A stretch of DNA of 21,961 bases, from contig CAYZZK010000004.1 of assembly GCA_964483045.1 (NCBI GenBank), positions 1 through 21,961 of the forward strand, read 5' to 3'. Numbering within the stretch: the first letter of the stretch is position 1; each line of letters begins with the position of its first letter. The DNA is from JBBTYG01 sp964483045 (lineage in GTDB: Bacteria; Patescibacteriota; Minisyncoccia; UBA6257; 2-01-FULL-56-20). The position numbers and the translations under genes were made by a program. The notes under the pieces are model-generated. The model searched no databases. It had not been told where the DNA came from and worked only from the letters and a program-made list of their open reading frames with translations. Positions 1-6,258 of this stretch are shown here, in pieces.

Positions 1-1
1 T

Positions 2-109
2 CCGGGCCAATCATTCACGTTCGACACGTCTGTGTTTCGATCAGGATCATCGTACACCTTTTACTCGGAGGAATATTCGACGCTCACCCTAAAAGTCATC
101 GTAGAATAG
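2..109 (+). CDS. C-terminal end of an unidentified protein (partial)
   Basis: An open frame enters from the left edge and ends at TAG (107-109), giving about 35 residues. The visible peptide alternates polar and hydrophobic residues (PGQSFTFDTSVF, then SYTFYSEEYSTLTLKVIVE), which looks like the last strands of a beta-sandwich domain. The shape resembles a cupredoxin C-terminus, but no His or Cys copper ligands are visible, so that is only a resemblance. A bidirectional terminator hairpin lies 33 bases downstream, which fits a real 3' end. The start and function lie outside the window. Confidence 0.5.
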   Translation, partial: PGQSFTFDTSVFRSGSSYTFYSEEYSTLTLKVIVE

Positions 110-141
110 CGAGGCGCCAGCGAGAAAAATTAGAAAAATTT

Positions 142-172
142 AAGGGCGCCTTCTTGGTGAAGACGCCCTTTT
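142..172. terminator. Bidirectional intrinsic terminator
   Basis: AAGGGCG (142-148) pairs with CGCCCTT (164-170), and an inner CTTC/GAAG extends the stem around a TTGGT loop. Plus-strand reading gives a short T run. Minus-strand reading gives a longer T-rich tail (TTAAATTTTTC). It can end the partial plus-strand gene at 109 and any minus-strand transcript from 190-390. Confidence 0.7.
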
Positions 173-189
173 GTGGCTCTACGGCGCTT

Positions 190-390
190 TTATCGGCACC
201 TCCGAAACAGCGGAGGCGCCAGCGGCACCGTAACAGAAAATTCATATGGCGGATACTCTTCCCCGACTTGTTCCCAAAATGATTCCACAACTATTGGGAA
301 CAAGGGTGCCTCGGATGCGCTTCTCTGCGTCGCGCATCCGCCAGCACCAATCAACAAAACCGCTACTGCGATCATTGTAATTATTTTCAT
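190..390 (-). CDS. Small lipoprotein-like protein, 66 aa (uncertain)
   Basis: The N-terminus reads as a lipoprotein signal: Met-Lys, a hydrophobic run (ITMIAVAVLLIGAGG), then Cys19 as the likely lipidated residue. The box is AGG-C, which departs from the usual L-[AS]-[GA]-C. The remaining 47 residues match nothing I recognise. Only a weak purine run (AGAG) precedes the ATG. The DNA holds three long perfect or near-perfect inverted repeats (196-221, 267-304, 305-348), which is odd for coding sequence, so the body may be repeat-derived or the region may act as structured RNA. The signal peptide is the best argument for a real gene; the hairpins argue against it. Confidence 0.4.
   Translation of the reverse strand: MKIITMIAVAVLLIGAGGCATQRSASEAPLFPIVVESFWEQVGEEYPPYEFSVTVPLAPPLFRRCR
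196..348. repeat. Cluster of three inverted repeats
   Basis: Three stems lie side by side: 196-221 (GGCACCTCCG with CGGAGGCGCC, one mismatch); 267-277 with 294-304 (CTTGTTCCCAA with TTGGGAACAAG, 11 bp perfect, 16-base loop); and 312-320 with 332-340 (CGGATGCGC with GCGCATCCG, 9 bp perfect), extended by GGTGC (305-309) with GCACC (344-348). A 12-base direct repeat, GAGGCGCCAGCG, occurs at 111-122 and 213-224. Together with the terminator at 142-172 this makes four hairpins in about 200 bases. Confidence 0.75.
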
Positions 391-408
391 AAAATCTCTG
401 CATTTTGC

Positions 409-422
409 CCGATCTAGATCGG
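409..422. promoter_or_regulatory. 14-bp perfect palindrome upstream of the lipoprotein-like gene
   Basis: CCGATCTAGATCGG is perfectly self-complementary and begins 18 bases upstream of the ATG at 390. Position and symmetry would suit a dimeric repressor site, but I see no convincing promoter boxes around it. Confidence 0.35.
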
Positions 423-490
423 AGCGTTTTTCAAAGTTCCTCTATAAACTCGCCATTCGCATTTTCTGCACGCGCAGGATGTGAATCGTC

Positions 491-531
491 GAGCTTAATT
501 GAGCGGACGAATTTCCGCAAGAACTCGTCCG
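491..531. terminator. Intergenic hairpin carrying the TTAATTGAGCGG arm (copy 1)
   Basis: CGGACGA (504-510) pairs with TCGTCCG (525-531) around a 14-base loop. It lies 26 bases past the stop of the 61-aa gene. The flanking GAGCTTAATTGAGCGG (491-506) is repeated almost exactly beside a second hairpin at 804-849. There is no strong T run on the minus strand, so termination is plausible rather than certain. Confidence 0.5.
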
Positions 532-556
532 ATTTATTGTTGCCCGTTGCGGCGGG

Positions 557-742
557 CTAATTTGCTAACTCGTCCATCGGGACAATCCGCCCTGTGCCTT
601 CTTTCCCCGGCACGGTGATTCTCACAGTGTCCGCCGTGAGCGGAACGAGAAATGCCGGATGCACTGCCACTTTCTCCCCCGTGTCATCGCGGATAACAGC
701 GACCGGCGCGCGCCGATCCTTTAAGAATTCTTGAATATTCAT
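557..742 (-). CDS. Unknown small protein, 61 aa
   Basis: The start is supported by a purine-rich Shine-Dalgarno (GTGAGGGTGTT before ATG). The protein is soluble and probably beta-rich, with no signal peptide or membrane segment (MNIQEFLKDRRAPVAVI at the N-terminus, GRIVPMDELAN at the C-terminus). I recognise no family. It is flanked on both sides by hairpins that share a conserved arm, suggesting a short single-gene transcript. Its clear ribosome binding site contrasts with the core genes of this window. Confidence 0.6.
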   Translation of the reverse strand: MNIQEFLKDRRAPVAVIRDDTGEKVAVHPAFLVPLTADTVRITVPGKEGTGRIVPMDELAN

Positions 743-803
743 AACACCCTCACAAAGAACTACTTTTCGCTCTGTAAACCCGCGAGCGCATCTTTCAGCT
801 CAT

Positions 804-849
804 GAGTTTAATTGAGCGGGGCGATTGGGATAAAACCTTTCGCCCCCGC
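804..849. terminator. Intergenic hairpin carrying the TTAATTGAGCGG arm (copy 2)
   Basis: GCGGGGCGA (816-824) pairs with TCGCCCCCGC (840-849) with one bulged C. It starts 27 bases past the 876 gene end on the minus strand. GAGTTTAATTGAGCGG (804-819) matches the copy-1 arm with one difference. Plus-strand reading is followed by a T-rich stretch. Confidence 0.5.
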
Positions 850-875
850 GTTGTTTTGGATTTTTGGAGAGAATC

Positions 876-1313
876 CTAACTCATGAAGTTGGAACTTCGG
901 CGACGGATTTTTGCAGCTCCGCGTGATCTTGTGACATGCTTCGACTCACTCACGCGAGCAGCATCTCCATTGCCTTTTGGCGTAACCGTTGCCTGGGACG
1001 GCAAAACCTCCACGAAAATTTTTGAATGAGGAGTGCCTGGAGTATCTTTACGAAGAGAGAGACGAACCCCAGCAGCCGCAAGGCTTTCAGCATCCCGAGG
1101 CGCAAGCGCGCTGCCATAAACAACACTACACACAACACGGAAAAGACAAGCCGGCGTGATCTTTGCAACAAGAGCGTGAAGTTCGTCGAGTTCCGGCTGT
1201 GTATGCGCACACAAATCACACAGGCCACATCGAAAACAATCATCGAGATCGGCCTGATTTTTTGCTTCGAATGAAGCCAGATGAAGATCACGATCAAATC
1301 TGATTAATTTCAT
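876..1313 (-). CDS. Unknown Cys-rich protein, 145 aa (uncertain)
   Basis: This is the longest open frame in the interval. Near residue 26 it carries CFRCGLCDLC, a tight cluster of four cysteines spaced C-x2-C-x2-C-x2-C, followed within a few residues by AHTQPELDELH. The spacing could bind zinc or an iron-sulfur centre, but neighbouring domain features are missing. The C-terminal third is basic and low in complexity (TRSRGAAKIRRRSSNF). No Shine-Dalgarno precedes the ATG. A hairpin follows 27 bases downstream. Other frames are also open here, so the coding call rests mainly on the cysteine cluster and composition. Confidence 0.4.
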   Translation of the reverse strand: MKLIRFDRDLHLASFEAKNQADLDDCFRCGLCDLCAHTQPELDELHALVAKITPACLFRVVCSVVYGSALAPRDAESLAAAGVRLSLRKDTPGTPHSKIFVEVLPSQATVTPKGNGDAARVSESKHVTRSRGAAKIRRRSSNFMS

Positions 1314-1660
1314 AAAAAATAAATCTGTTGAGGATTACCGCTGAATCTTCGCCACTCGGATAACCGTTGTTTCGGTAAGGCCTAGGTGACATGCCTTAAA
1401 GCTCAAAGATAAACCATCCGGTTCATCCATATGAGCAGCTCCCTAGAGACCACAATCTCCACGAAGCTGCTCTCGAGCAATAAGACACAATTCAGTTTAT
1501 AAGTTCCAACTTCCTATCAAAGAGCTGTCTTACTCTGACCTGGCCAATATAACATATTTCTTTCATCTCGTCAATCCCCACATGGCTACCTGATAAACTC
1601 GTGACAAACCATTGAAAAACATAGGAAATGCCAGACTTTGTCAGTCGTCCCAAAGAAAAG
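1314..1660. other. Gene-free interval with one composite hairpin
   Basis: I see no convincing gene in these 347 bases. At 1433-1440 and 1465-1472 GAGCAGCT and AGCTGCTC form an 8-bp perfect stem, and inside it GAGA/TCTC pairs around CCACAA, giving a two-step stem-loop. A weaker AAGGC/GCCTT pair sits near 1377-1397. There is no T run that would make either a clear terminator. Confidence 0.4.
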
Positions 1661-1695
1661 TTGAGCCCAACCCGGAAATCCCGAGCTGGGCTCAA
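1661..1695 (-). terminator. Intrinsic terminator of the 349-aa gene
   Basis: TTGAGCCCA (1661-1669) pairs with TGGGCTCAA (1687-1695), a 9-bp perfect stem. On the minus strand it follows the TAA at 1700-1702 by a few bases and leads into CTTTTCTTT. Confidence 0.75.
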
Positions 1696-1699
1696 TTGT

Positions 1700-2749
1700 T
1701 TATTCGTTTCTCTGGCACAATCTCCATCTAAACCACTCGTAAAAGGCGGCCTTCTCTTTGAGACTTCCGCCGGTCGAAGCGATAAAACGGAGCCCCAGTA
1801 CGATGAGGTGCTGGCTTACTGTCGTGCTCGAAACATCCAGCCCGTTCATTCGCGCTCCCACCACCCCGTCCAAAGCTAAGAGGTCCCCAACGGCGAGAGA
1901 CGAAAGAAGCTCGGCCGGAGTTTTCGCTCCGGAGTATTTTTTGAGAATTTCATCGCACCGCGCGAGATATTTCCCCTCCGAAAGAAAGTCAACGACCTTC
2001 GCCTGCAGCTCATGCATTTCGGCTTCCCGGCTGCCGGGAGGTTCTATTGCGGAAAATGTTTGCGTTGTCCTTTCCGCGTGACCGGTAATCTCTCGGAGCC
2101 CATGTCCCAGCGTAAGATAGAGAAGTCCCCCGAGGATGGGAGTCGGCCATTCCAAATCCGCAATTACCACCGCCTTCCAGTCGCTCCTCCAGTACGCATA
2201 GGCAGGGAATCTGAAATGCTTCATATCCCCTTGCGAGAAAAAACAGATCTCCCATCCGCCGAATAGTAACGGCGAAGTTCCCCCGTCAGCCAATCGAGCA
2301 TCATAGGAACCGCCATTACGAAACATTGTCGGCTTCAGATCGTGAAATTTTTCGAAGATCCTACTTGTAAGAGGCGAAACGTCTTTGCATCGCACGAGAA
2401 CTCCCTCAAGCTCCGCCTTCCGCCCTTCGAGCAACGCGACAAACTCCTTTGTCTCCATGTCCGAATGATTCAATGCCCAATCCCTTCGGGACGGTTTTGC
2501 GGCGAGATAGTTATTTACAAGCGTCCGAATCGCTCCGAGCTGCGTCTCTTTTTCTCGGACATGCTTTTCGTCCACTAAATTCGCATATAACGCCACGCTG
2601 AAAACCAGCGTAATAGCGAGAGTCCACTTCAGAATAGAAGAGGATACCCTCCTTCCTCTCCGATTCCAATAGCACTGGGCTTCTCTTTGTTGCCTCTGTT
2701 TTTTCTTGAGTCCCCAAGAAAGTTCGCCCGAATCTTTCAAAGCTTTCAT
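1700..2749 (-). CDS. Membrane-anchored protein of unknown function, 349 aa
   Basis: The start is set by a strong Shine-Dalgarno, GGAGG six bases before ATG (2747-2749); an in-frame ATG 12 codons upstream lacks one. Residues 1-38 are basic, residues about 39-59 form a single membrane helix (ILKWTLAITLVFSVALYANLV region), and about 290 residues follow, predicted outside the membrane by the positive-inside rule. Within that domain lies HGLREITGH (His216, Glu220, His224 on one helical face) and then EAEMHEL (Glu242, Glu244, His246, Glu247). This recalls metal-binding helices but is not a standard HExxH zincin motif. I recognise no family. It has its own terminator and is the first gene downstream of uvrC. 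Confidence 0.65.
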   Translation of the reverse strand: MKALKDSGELSWGLKKKQRQQREAQCYWNRRGRRVSSSILKWTLAITLVFSVALYANLVDEKHVREKETQLGAIRTLVNNYLAAKPSRRDWALNHSDMETKEFVALLEGRKAELEGVLVRCKDVSPLTSRIFEKFHDLKPTMFRNGGSYDARLADGGTSPLLFGGWEICFFSQGDMKHFRFPAYAYWRSDWKAVVIADLEWPTPILGGLLYLTLGHGLREITGHAERTTQTFSAIEPPGSREAEMHELQAKVVDFLSEGKYLARCDEILKKYSGAKTPAELLSSLAVGDLLALDGVVGARMNGLDVSSTTVSQHLIVLGLRFIASTGGSLKEKAAFYEWFRWRLCQRNE

Positions 2750-2894
2750 AGTAATCCTCCGCCTTTTTTTCAAAAAGTTCAGCAAAACCCGGATCGCGGT
2801 TCACGTAAACCGCTCTATATATAGTCCAAGCCCCGCCAAACAACCGAAAACACTCTATAGCGCTCTCGGCGAAAAGTCAAAAATGCAGCGGCAA

Positions 2895-4088
2895 CTATCC
2901 CAGCGAGTTCCGGCTTCGCAAATTTTTGTGATACGCGAGCGCAAATCGGTGCGCTTCGTCCCGGACGCGGATAAGCGTTTCTTTCTTGATCCCATCGGGA
3001 ATTTTGCCGATAAGGAAATTATTTTTGCGCTTCGGGCCTTTGGCGATGCCGACGATCGGGATAGTGAGATTATATTTCGCAAGCACCCTTCGCGCTGCAC
3101 TTACTTGTCCCAATCCCCCATCGATTAAAATACAATCCGGCAGCGGCCACTTGTTCCCGAATCGGCGTTCAAGCACTTCCGTGATCATACCGACGTCATC
3201 GGGAGAATTTCCGCCGCGTATTTTGAATTTCCGGTATTCTGACTTGTTCGGTTTACTGCCTTCAAATACAACCATCGATCCGACCGCCGACGTTCCAGAA
3301 ATGCTTGAAATGTCGTATCCCTCGATACGAAGCGGCCTGACGTTTGAAGTCGGCAGCTGGAAGTCCTCGGAATTGATGAACGCGACGTCGCGAATGTGCT
3401 GGAGGGCGAAAAGCTGCCGCCGGATTTTCTCCGCCTCTTCAAATTCAAGTTTCCTGCTCGAGGCGGCCATTTCTTTCTCGAGTGCGGCAATAATCTTTTT
3501 TTTCCCTCCCTCGAAAAACAATTTCAGCTTATCGATGTTTTTAAGATATGCGTTCCGATCGATTGTGCCAACACACGTCCCCGGACACAGCCCGATCTGG
3601 CATTCCAGGCATTCTCGCGCGAGTTTGCCGATTTCATATTCAGGATGGGTATTCCACGGAAATATCCGCCGCAAGATTTTGAGCGCCGCGCGCAAACTGC
3701 TCGCAGAAGTAAACGGGCCGAATCGATAGCCGCTTTCCGCATCTTTCCCTCGAGCGAGAAGCACGCGCGGGAATTTTTCTTTCGTGATCTCGACGTAGAG
3801 AAAGCTTTTGTCGTCTTTCTCCCTGACGTTAAAAATCGGCTGGTGTTTTTTGATGAGGTCGGCTTCCAGAATCAAGGCTTCGAGTGCCGAGTCCGTTTGT
3901 CGGACGTCGATTGTTGCGATAGTTTTTACCAATTGCTCTATCCGAGAACCATTGGGACGCATGAAGTAACTTGAAACGCGCCGCCTCAAATTTCCGGCCT
4001 TGCCGACGTATATGATACTTCCTGCGGCATTTTTCATAAGATACACGCCGGGAGTTTCGGGAAAGTTTTTATATGTTTCTGGTTCCAT
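2895..4088 (-). CDS. uvrC: Excinuclease ABC subunit C, short form without the C-terminal HhH domain
   Basis: UvrC makes the two incisions flanking a DNA lesion after UvrA/UvrB recognition. The visible order is the GIY-YIG nuclease at the N-terminus (TPGVYLMK, then IIYVGKAGNLRRRVSSYF), a UVR helix pair that contacts UvrB near residues 213-235 (KLEFEEAEKIRRQL), and the RNase H-like nuclease with Asp259 (GYDISSISG), Asp323 (LIDGGLGQ) and His380 (RDEAHRFA). The protein ends 17 residues later, at 397 aa, where typical UvrC of about 600 aa continues into the (HhH)2 DNA-binding domain. I chose the ATG at 4088 rather than 4115: the protein then begins MEPETYKNFP just before the first conserved strand, and a -10 box lies six bases upstream. 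No Shine-Dalgarno is visible. Confidence 0.93.
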   Translation of the reverse strand: MEPETYKNFPETPGVYLMKNAAGSIIYVGKAGNLRRRVSSYFMRPNGSRIEQLVKTIATIDVRQTDSALEALILEADLIKKHQPIFNVREKDDKSFLYVEITKEKFPRVLLARGKDAESGYRFGPFTSASSLRAALKILRRIFPWNTHPEYEIGKLARECLECQIGLCPGTCVGTIDRNAYLKNIDKLKLFFEGGKKKIIAALEKEMAASSRKLEFEEAEKIRRQLFALQHIRDVAFINSEDFQLPTSNVRPLRIEGYDISSISGTSAVGSMVVFEGSKPNKSEYRKFKIRGGNSPDDVGMITEVLERRFGNKWPLPDCILIDGGLGQVSAARRVLAKYNLTIPIVGIAKGPKRKNNFLIGKIPDGIKKETLIRVRDEAHRFALAYHKNLRSRNSLG

Positions 4089-4094
4089 TGCGCT

Positions 4095-4122
4095 ATTGTA
4101 CCCAACGAGCCGCATTTTGCAA
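4095..4122 (-). promoter_or_regulatory. uvrC promoter, predicted leaderless
   Basis: Minus strand: -35 TTGCAA (4117-4122), 16-base spacer, -10 TACAAT (4095-4100), then six bases to the ATG at 4088. A start seven bases past the -10 would fall on the A of the ATG. The alternative ATG at 4115 would lie inside this promoter. Confidence 0.6.
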
Positions 4123-4127
4123 AAATG

Positions 4128-4161
4128 AAAAGCCCGCGGTTACAATTTTCCGCGGGCTTTT
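4128..4161. terminator. Strong bidirectional terminator between the ACP-like gene and uvrC
   Basis: AAAAGCCCGCGG (4128-4139) pairs with CCGCGGGCTTTT (4150-4161), a 12-bp perfect stem with a 10-base loop and T runs in both directions. It ends the 4179-4418 transcript before the uvrC promoter. Confidence 0.88.
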
Positions 4162-4178
4162 TTCCGCTTTGGTTTCTC

Positions 4179-4418
4179 TCATGGTCCCTCCCGCTTGTTG
4201 ATGAGTACGTGATCGGTGAGCTTCCCGACTGTCCAGCATTGGGACGGATCGGCCATAAGCCGGCATTCGAGCCGGTCGCGAACGAATTCGACAATTACTG
4301 CGAGTTGATCGCCCGGGATGACAAGATCATCTCCTATCATGCCTATAACCAACTCGGGGTTCATGCTTTGCAGTGCATCCGTCACTGCGGCACGGGCGCG
4401 CGGCCGCATAATGTTCAT
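4179..4418 (-). CDS. Acyl-carrier-protein-like protein lacking the phosphopantetheine serine, 79 aa
   Basis: The translation start is one of the strongest in the window: GGAGGTGAT nine bases before ATG. The length and the pattern DDLVIPGDQLAVIVEFVRD...TVGKLTDHVL follow the acyl carrier protein fold: acidic loop, helix II after D-x-L, and a final T-V-x-x-L helix. Where an ACP has Asp-Ser-Leu, this has Asp37-Gln38-Leu39, so the serine that carries 4'-phosphopantetheine is absent. If the resemblance is real, it could not be a conventional acyl carrier. The family assignment is by eye. The gene is a single-gene unit with its own near-consensus promoter carrying a palindrome, and a strong terminator. 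Confidence 0.6.
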   Translation of the reverse strand: MNIMRPRARAAVTDALQSMNPELVIGMIGDDLVIPGDQLAVIVEFVRDRLECRLMADPSQCWTVGKLTDHVLINKREGP

Positions 4419-4463
4419 ATCGTATCACCTCCAATCCATTTTTTATTGTTCAACGAGCTGATG

Positions 4464-4499
4464 TAGCGTTTATCATAAACGCTATTTTGCTTTTGTCAA
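4464..4499 (-). promoter_or_regulatory. Near-consensus promoter with a palindrome centred on the -10 box
   Basis: Minus strand: -35 TTGACA (4494-4499, perfect), 16-base spacer, -10 TATGAT (4472-4477, 5 of 6). The 21-base palindrome TAGCGTTTA-T-GA-TAAACGCTA spans 4464-4484 with arms of nine bases and covers the -10. That is a classic operator position. The predicted transcript start near 4465 leaves a leader of about 47 bases before the ATG at 4418. The same palindrome is followed by T-rich sequence on the plus strand, but no plus-strand gene runs into it. Confidence 0.65.
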
Positions 4500-4529
4500 A
4501 ATGTCACCGCAAGCAAAGAAGGCCAACTC

Positions 4530-5231
4530 CTACGCAATGCCCGCAATTTCGGCAATTTTTTCGAATTCTTTGGCGTCCAGACTCGCCCCGCCTACCAGTG
4601 CCCCTCCAATTTCTTTTTGCTCGAAAAACCCGCGCGCATTTTTACTCGTAATAGACCCTCCGTACACAACTTCCCCGCCCGCTTTCTCTCGTATGAACTT
4701 GGCCATCTCTGCGGAATCGGCCGGCTTGTCGGCCACTCCCGTCCCGACCGCCCATATCGGTTCATAGGCAACGATAACCCGCTCTTTCTTTTTCACCCAC
4801 TGCAAACCCTTTGCCAATTGTTCCCCCACAAATTTTTTAGCGGCAGAAAGCCCTTTTTTTCTCACGGCTTCGGATTCCCCTACGCAGAGGATTGGATGCA
4901 ATTCATTCATAAGGGCGGAGATTATCTTCCTGTTAACCATCTCATCCGTTTCGCCAAGCCAGTGCCTTCGCTCCGAGTGGCCGATGATAACGTACTTCAC
5001 TCCCAATTCCTTGAGCATCGTCGGCGAAACCTCCCCTGTATACGGGCCTTTCTCCAGCCAAAACATATCTTGCGCTCCCAGCTTCAAATGGGGAGAAATA
5101 ATTTCTTTCGCTTGTCGGAGATACGGAAATGGGGGGCAAATTACTACCTCGACATTTTTTGGCACAGAAAAGTTATTCCATTCATTTAGATGCGGCATAT
5201 TCATCTTCCAGTTAGCAATGAGAAATTTCAT
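4530..5231 (-). CDS. tpiA: Triose-phosphate isomerase
   Basis: It interconverts dihydroxyacetone phosphate and glyceraldehyde 3-phosphate in glycolysis. All active-site landmarks are present: Asn7 and Lys9 (ANWKMN), the electrophilic His85 (IIGHSERR), the catalytic base Glu157 (AYEPIWAVGTG, which also begins the flexible loop), and the phosphate-binding GGS (191-193) and GALVGGASL near the end. At 233 residues it is slightly shorter than the usual 250. No Shine-Dalgarno is visible; a TACAAT box lies 18 bases before the ATG. It is the only glycolytic gene in the window. Confidence 0.96.
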   Translation of the reverse strand: MKFLIANWKMNMPHLNEWNNFSVPKNVEVVICPPFPYLRQAKEIISPHLKLGAQDMFWLEKGPYTGEVSPTMLKELGVKYVIIGHSERRHWLGETDEMVNRKIISALMNELHPILCVGESEAVRKKGLSAAKKFVGEQLAKGLQWVKKKERVIVAYEPIWAVGTGVADKPADSAEMAKFIREKAGGEVVYGGSITSKNARGFFEQKEIGGALVGGASLDAKEFEKIAEIAGIA

Positions 5232-5249
5232 CTGATGTATGTAAGTGTA

Positions 5250-5255
5250 ATTGTA
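5250..5255 (-). promoter_or_regulatory. Candidate -10 box for tpiA
   Basis: TACAAT on the minus strand, 18 bases before the tpiA ATG, implies a leader of about 12 bases. I see no good -35, so this is tentative. Confidence 0.35.
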
Positions 5256-5293
5256 GCAGATTTAGTCCAAGAATGTCGTCCATTGAAATGCAA

Positions 5294-5326
5294 AACCCCC
5301 TCAATCCTTAGCGGACCGGGGGGGTT
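5294..5326. terminator. Bidirectional terminator between the secreted-protein gene and tpiA
   Basis: AACCCCC (5294-5300) pairs with GGGGGTT (5320-5326). Minus-strand reading continues into TTTTGCATTT and plus-strand reading into ATATTTTTTT. It closes the 5358-6074 gene. Confidence 0.75.
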
Positions 5327-5357
5327 CGATATTTTTTTGCCCGCTGGCGGCGACGAG

Positions 5358-6074
5358 CTACTTCGTTTCCGCCTTCTGCTTTTCGACGCTGATTTCTTTT
5401 TTGAACTGTTCGGCGTAGAGCACGGCTTCTTTCTGTGCCTCGGTGATCGCCTTCATCGCCGCGGGCTCGATGAGATATTTTCCATCCACGCTACGCACAG
5501 GAAAAAAGAAATTTTCGACTTGCCATTTCCCGATTAAAACTCTCGTTTTTTCTTTTGGCAAAGAATTACTTTTCCAAGAACCGATTTTGATAACCTTCAG
5601 ACCCCCCGAGGCTCGAAACACCAAGTGCGGGGCGGGTTCATGGCCTTCATATTGGAGAGCCAGGCCCAGATAGTCCCACGCCTCGGTATCAATGAACAAA
5701 TCGCTATCAACGACGCTGCAGCGCTGACGCAACTTTGCCGCAAACTCCTTCCACGCCACGACGTTTATGAGGGGAATCCCGGAGAAATCCTTCTTATCCC
5801 ATGGAAACTCATAAATTGCGATTGGCTCGCCCGGCTCACCAAAAGGTCGGTTGACCCGAAGCCACATGTTTGTGGTTTTTCCAGCTTGATCGAACTCGGC
5901 CATGAAGTCGGCTTCCGAAAATTCCACATTGATGCGGACCACAAGATACGCACCGGTTCTCGACTGTTCAATGTACGGCTCGAGGGCGTACGACCCCTTC
6001 GGAATCTCTTGTGCGGAAACCGAAGCGCAAACAACAGTAACAGCAGCGAAAACTAACAATAGTAACTTTTTCAT
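5358..6074 (-). CDS. Secreted protein of unknown function, 238 aa
   Basis: A clean Sec signal peptide opens the protein: MKK, a hydrophobic core (LLLLVFAAVTVV), and a V-S-A cleavage site after Ala21. The mature part is rich in beta-forming and aromatic residues (GAYLVVRINVEF, VNRPFGEPGEPIAIYEF, KIGSWKSNSLPKEKTRVL). It ends in a charged helix (EAQKEAVLYAEQFKKEISVEKQK). It has no second membrane segment, lipobox or recognised domain. I use the ATG at 6074; a GTG two codons upstream (6080) is equally possible. No clear Shine-Dalgarno. It is divergent from thrS and followed by a terminator, so probably transcribed alone. A cell-envelope or secreted role follows only from the signal peptide. Confidence 0.75.
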   Translation of the reverse strand: MKKLLLLVFAAVTVVCASVSAQEIPKGSYALEPYIEQSRTGAYLVVRINVEFSEADFMAEFDQAGKTTNMWLRVNRPFGEPGEPIAIYEFPWDKKDFSGIPLINVVAWKEFAAKLRQRCSVVDSDLFIDTEAWDYLGLALQYEGHEPAPHLVFRASGGLKVIKIGSWKSNSLPKEKTRVLIGKWQVENFFFPVRSVDGKYLIEPAAMKAITEAQKEAVLYAEQFKKEISVEKQKAETK

Positions 6075-6220
6075 AGACACTTCAAACTTTCTGACCGTAC
6101 GGGCGCCGCCTCGTCAAGATGGTTATGACACCAAACTTGCACGAATCGGCTACAAACCCATATTTCTTTTTCAAAGAACAGGATTTATTATGATGTATAA
6201 AATGAGAAAAGTCAAGGGTA

Positions 6221-6249
6221 CTGACAATCTCGGATGGTGCGCATATAAT
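6221..6249 (+). promoter_or_regulatory. thrS-miaA promoter
   Basis: -35 CTGACA (6221-6226, 5 of 6), exactly 17-base spacer, -10 TATAAT (6244-6249, perfect). The thrS ATG is at 6259, nine bases beyond the -10. Predicted initiation near 6256 leaves about three bases of leader, effectively a leaderless message. Confidence 0.8.
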
Positions 6250-6258
6250 TTACGGATA

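Noticed and set aside
173..484. 103-residue plus-strand frame over the hairpin cluster
   Set aside because: Low-complexity translation of palindromes with no ribosome site; the minus-strand frame at least has a lipoprotein signal.
1492..1695. 67-residue minus-strand frame
   Set aside because: It begins inside the terminator hairpin of the 349-aa gene, has no ribosome site and no recognisable composition.
2986..3729. 247-residue plus-strand frame antisense to uvrC
   Set aside because: It lies entirely opposite conserved UvrC sequence and has no start signal or domain; it reflects codon bias of the real gene.
4089..4115. Upstream ATG for uvrC at 4115
   Set aside because: It would place the uvrC promoter inside the coding region, and the extra nine residues do not match UvrC.
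5318..5340. GGTTCGA resembling a tRNA T-loop
   Set aside because: It is part of the terminator stem at 5294-5326 and no cloverleaf surrounds it.
5902..6258. N-terminal extension of thrS
   Set aside because: The frame is open, but it crosses a near-consensus promoter, overlaps the divergent secreted-protein gene, and shows no TGS or other ThrRS sequence.
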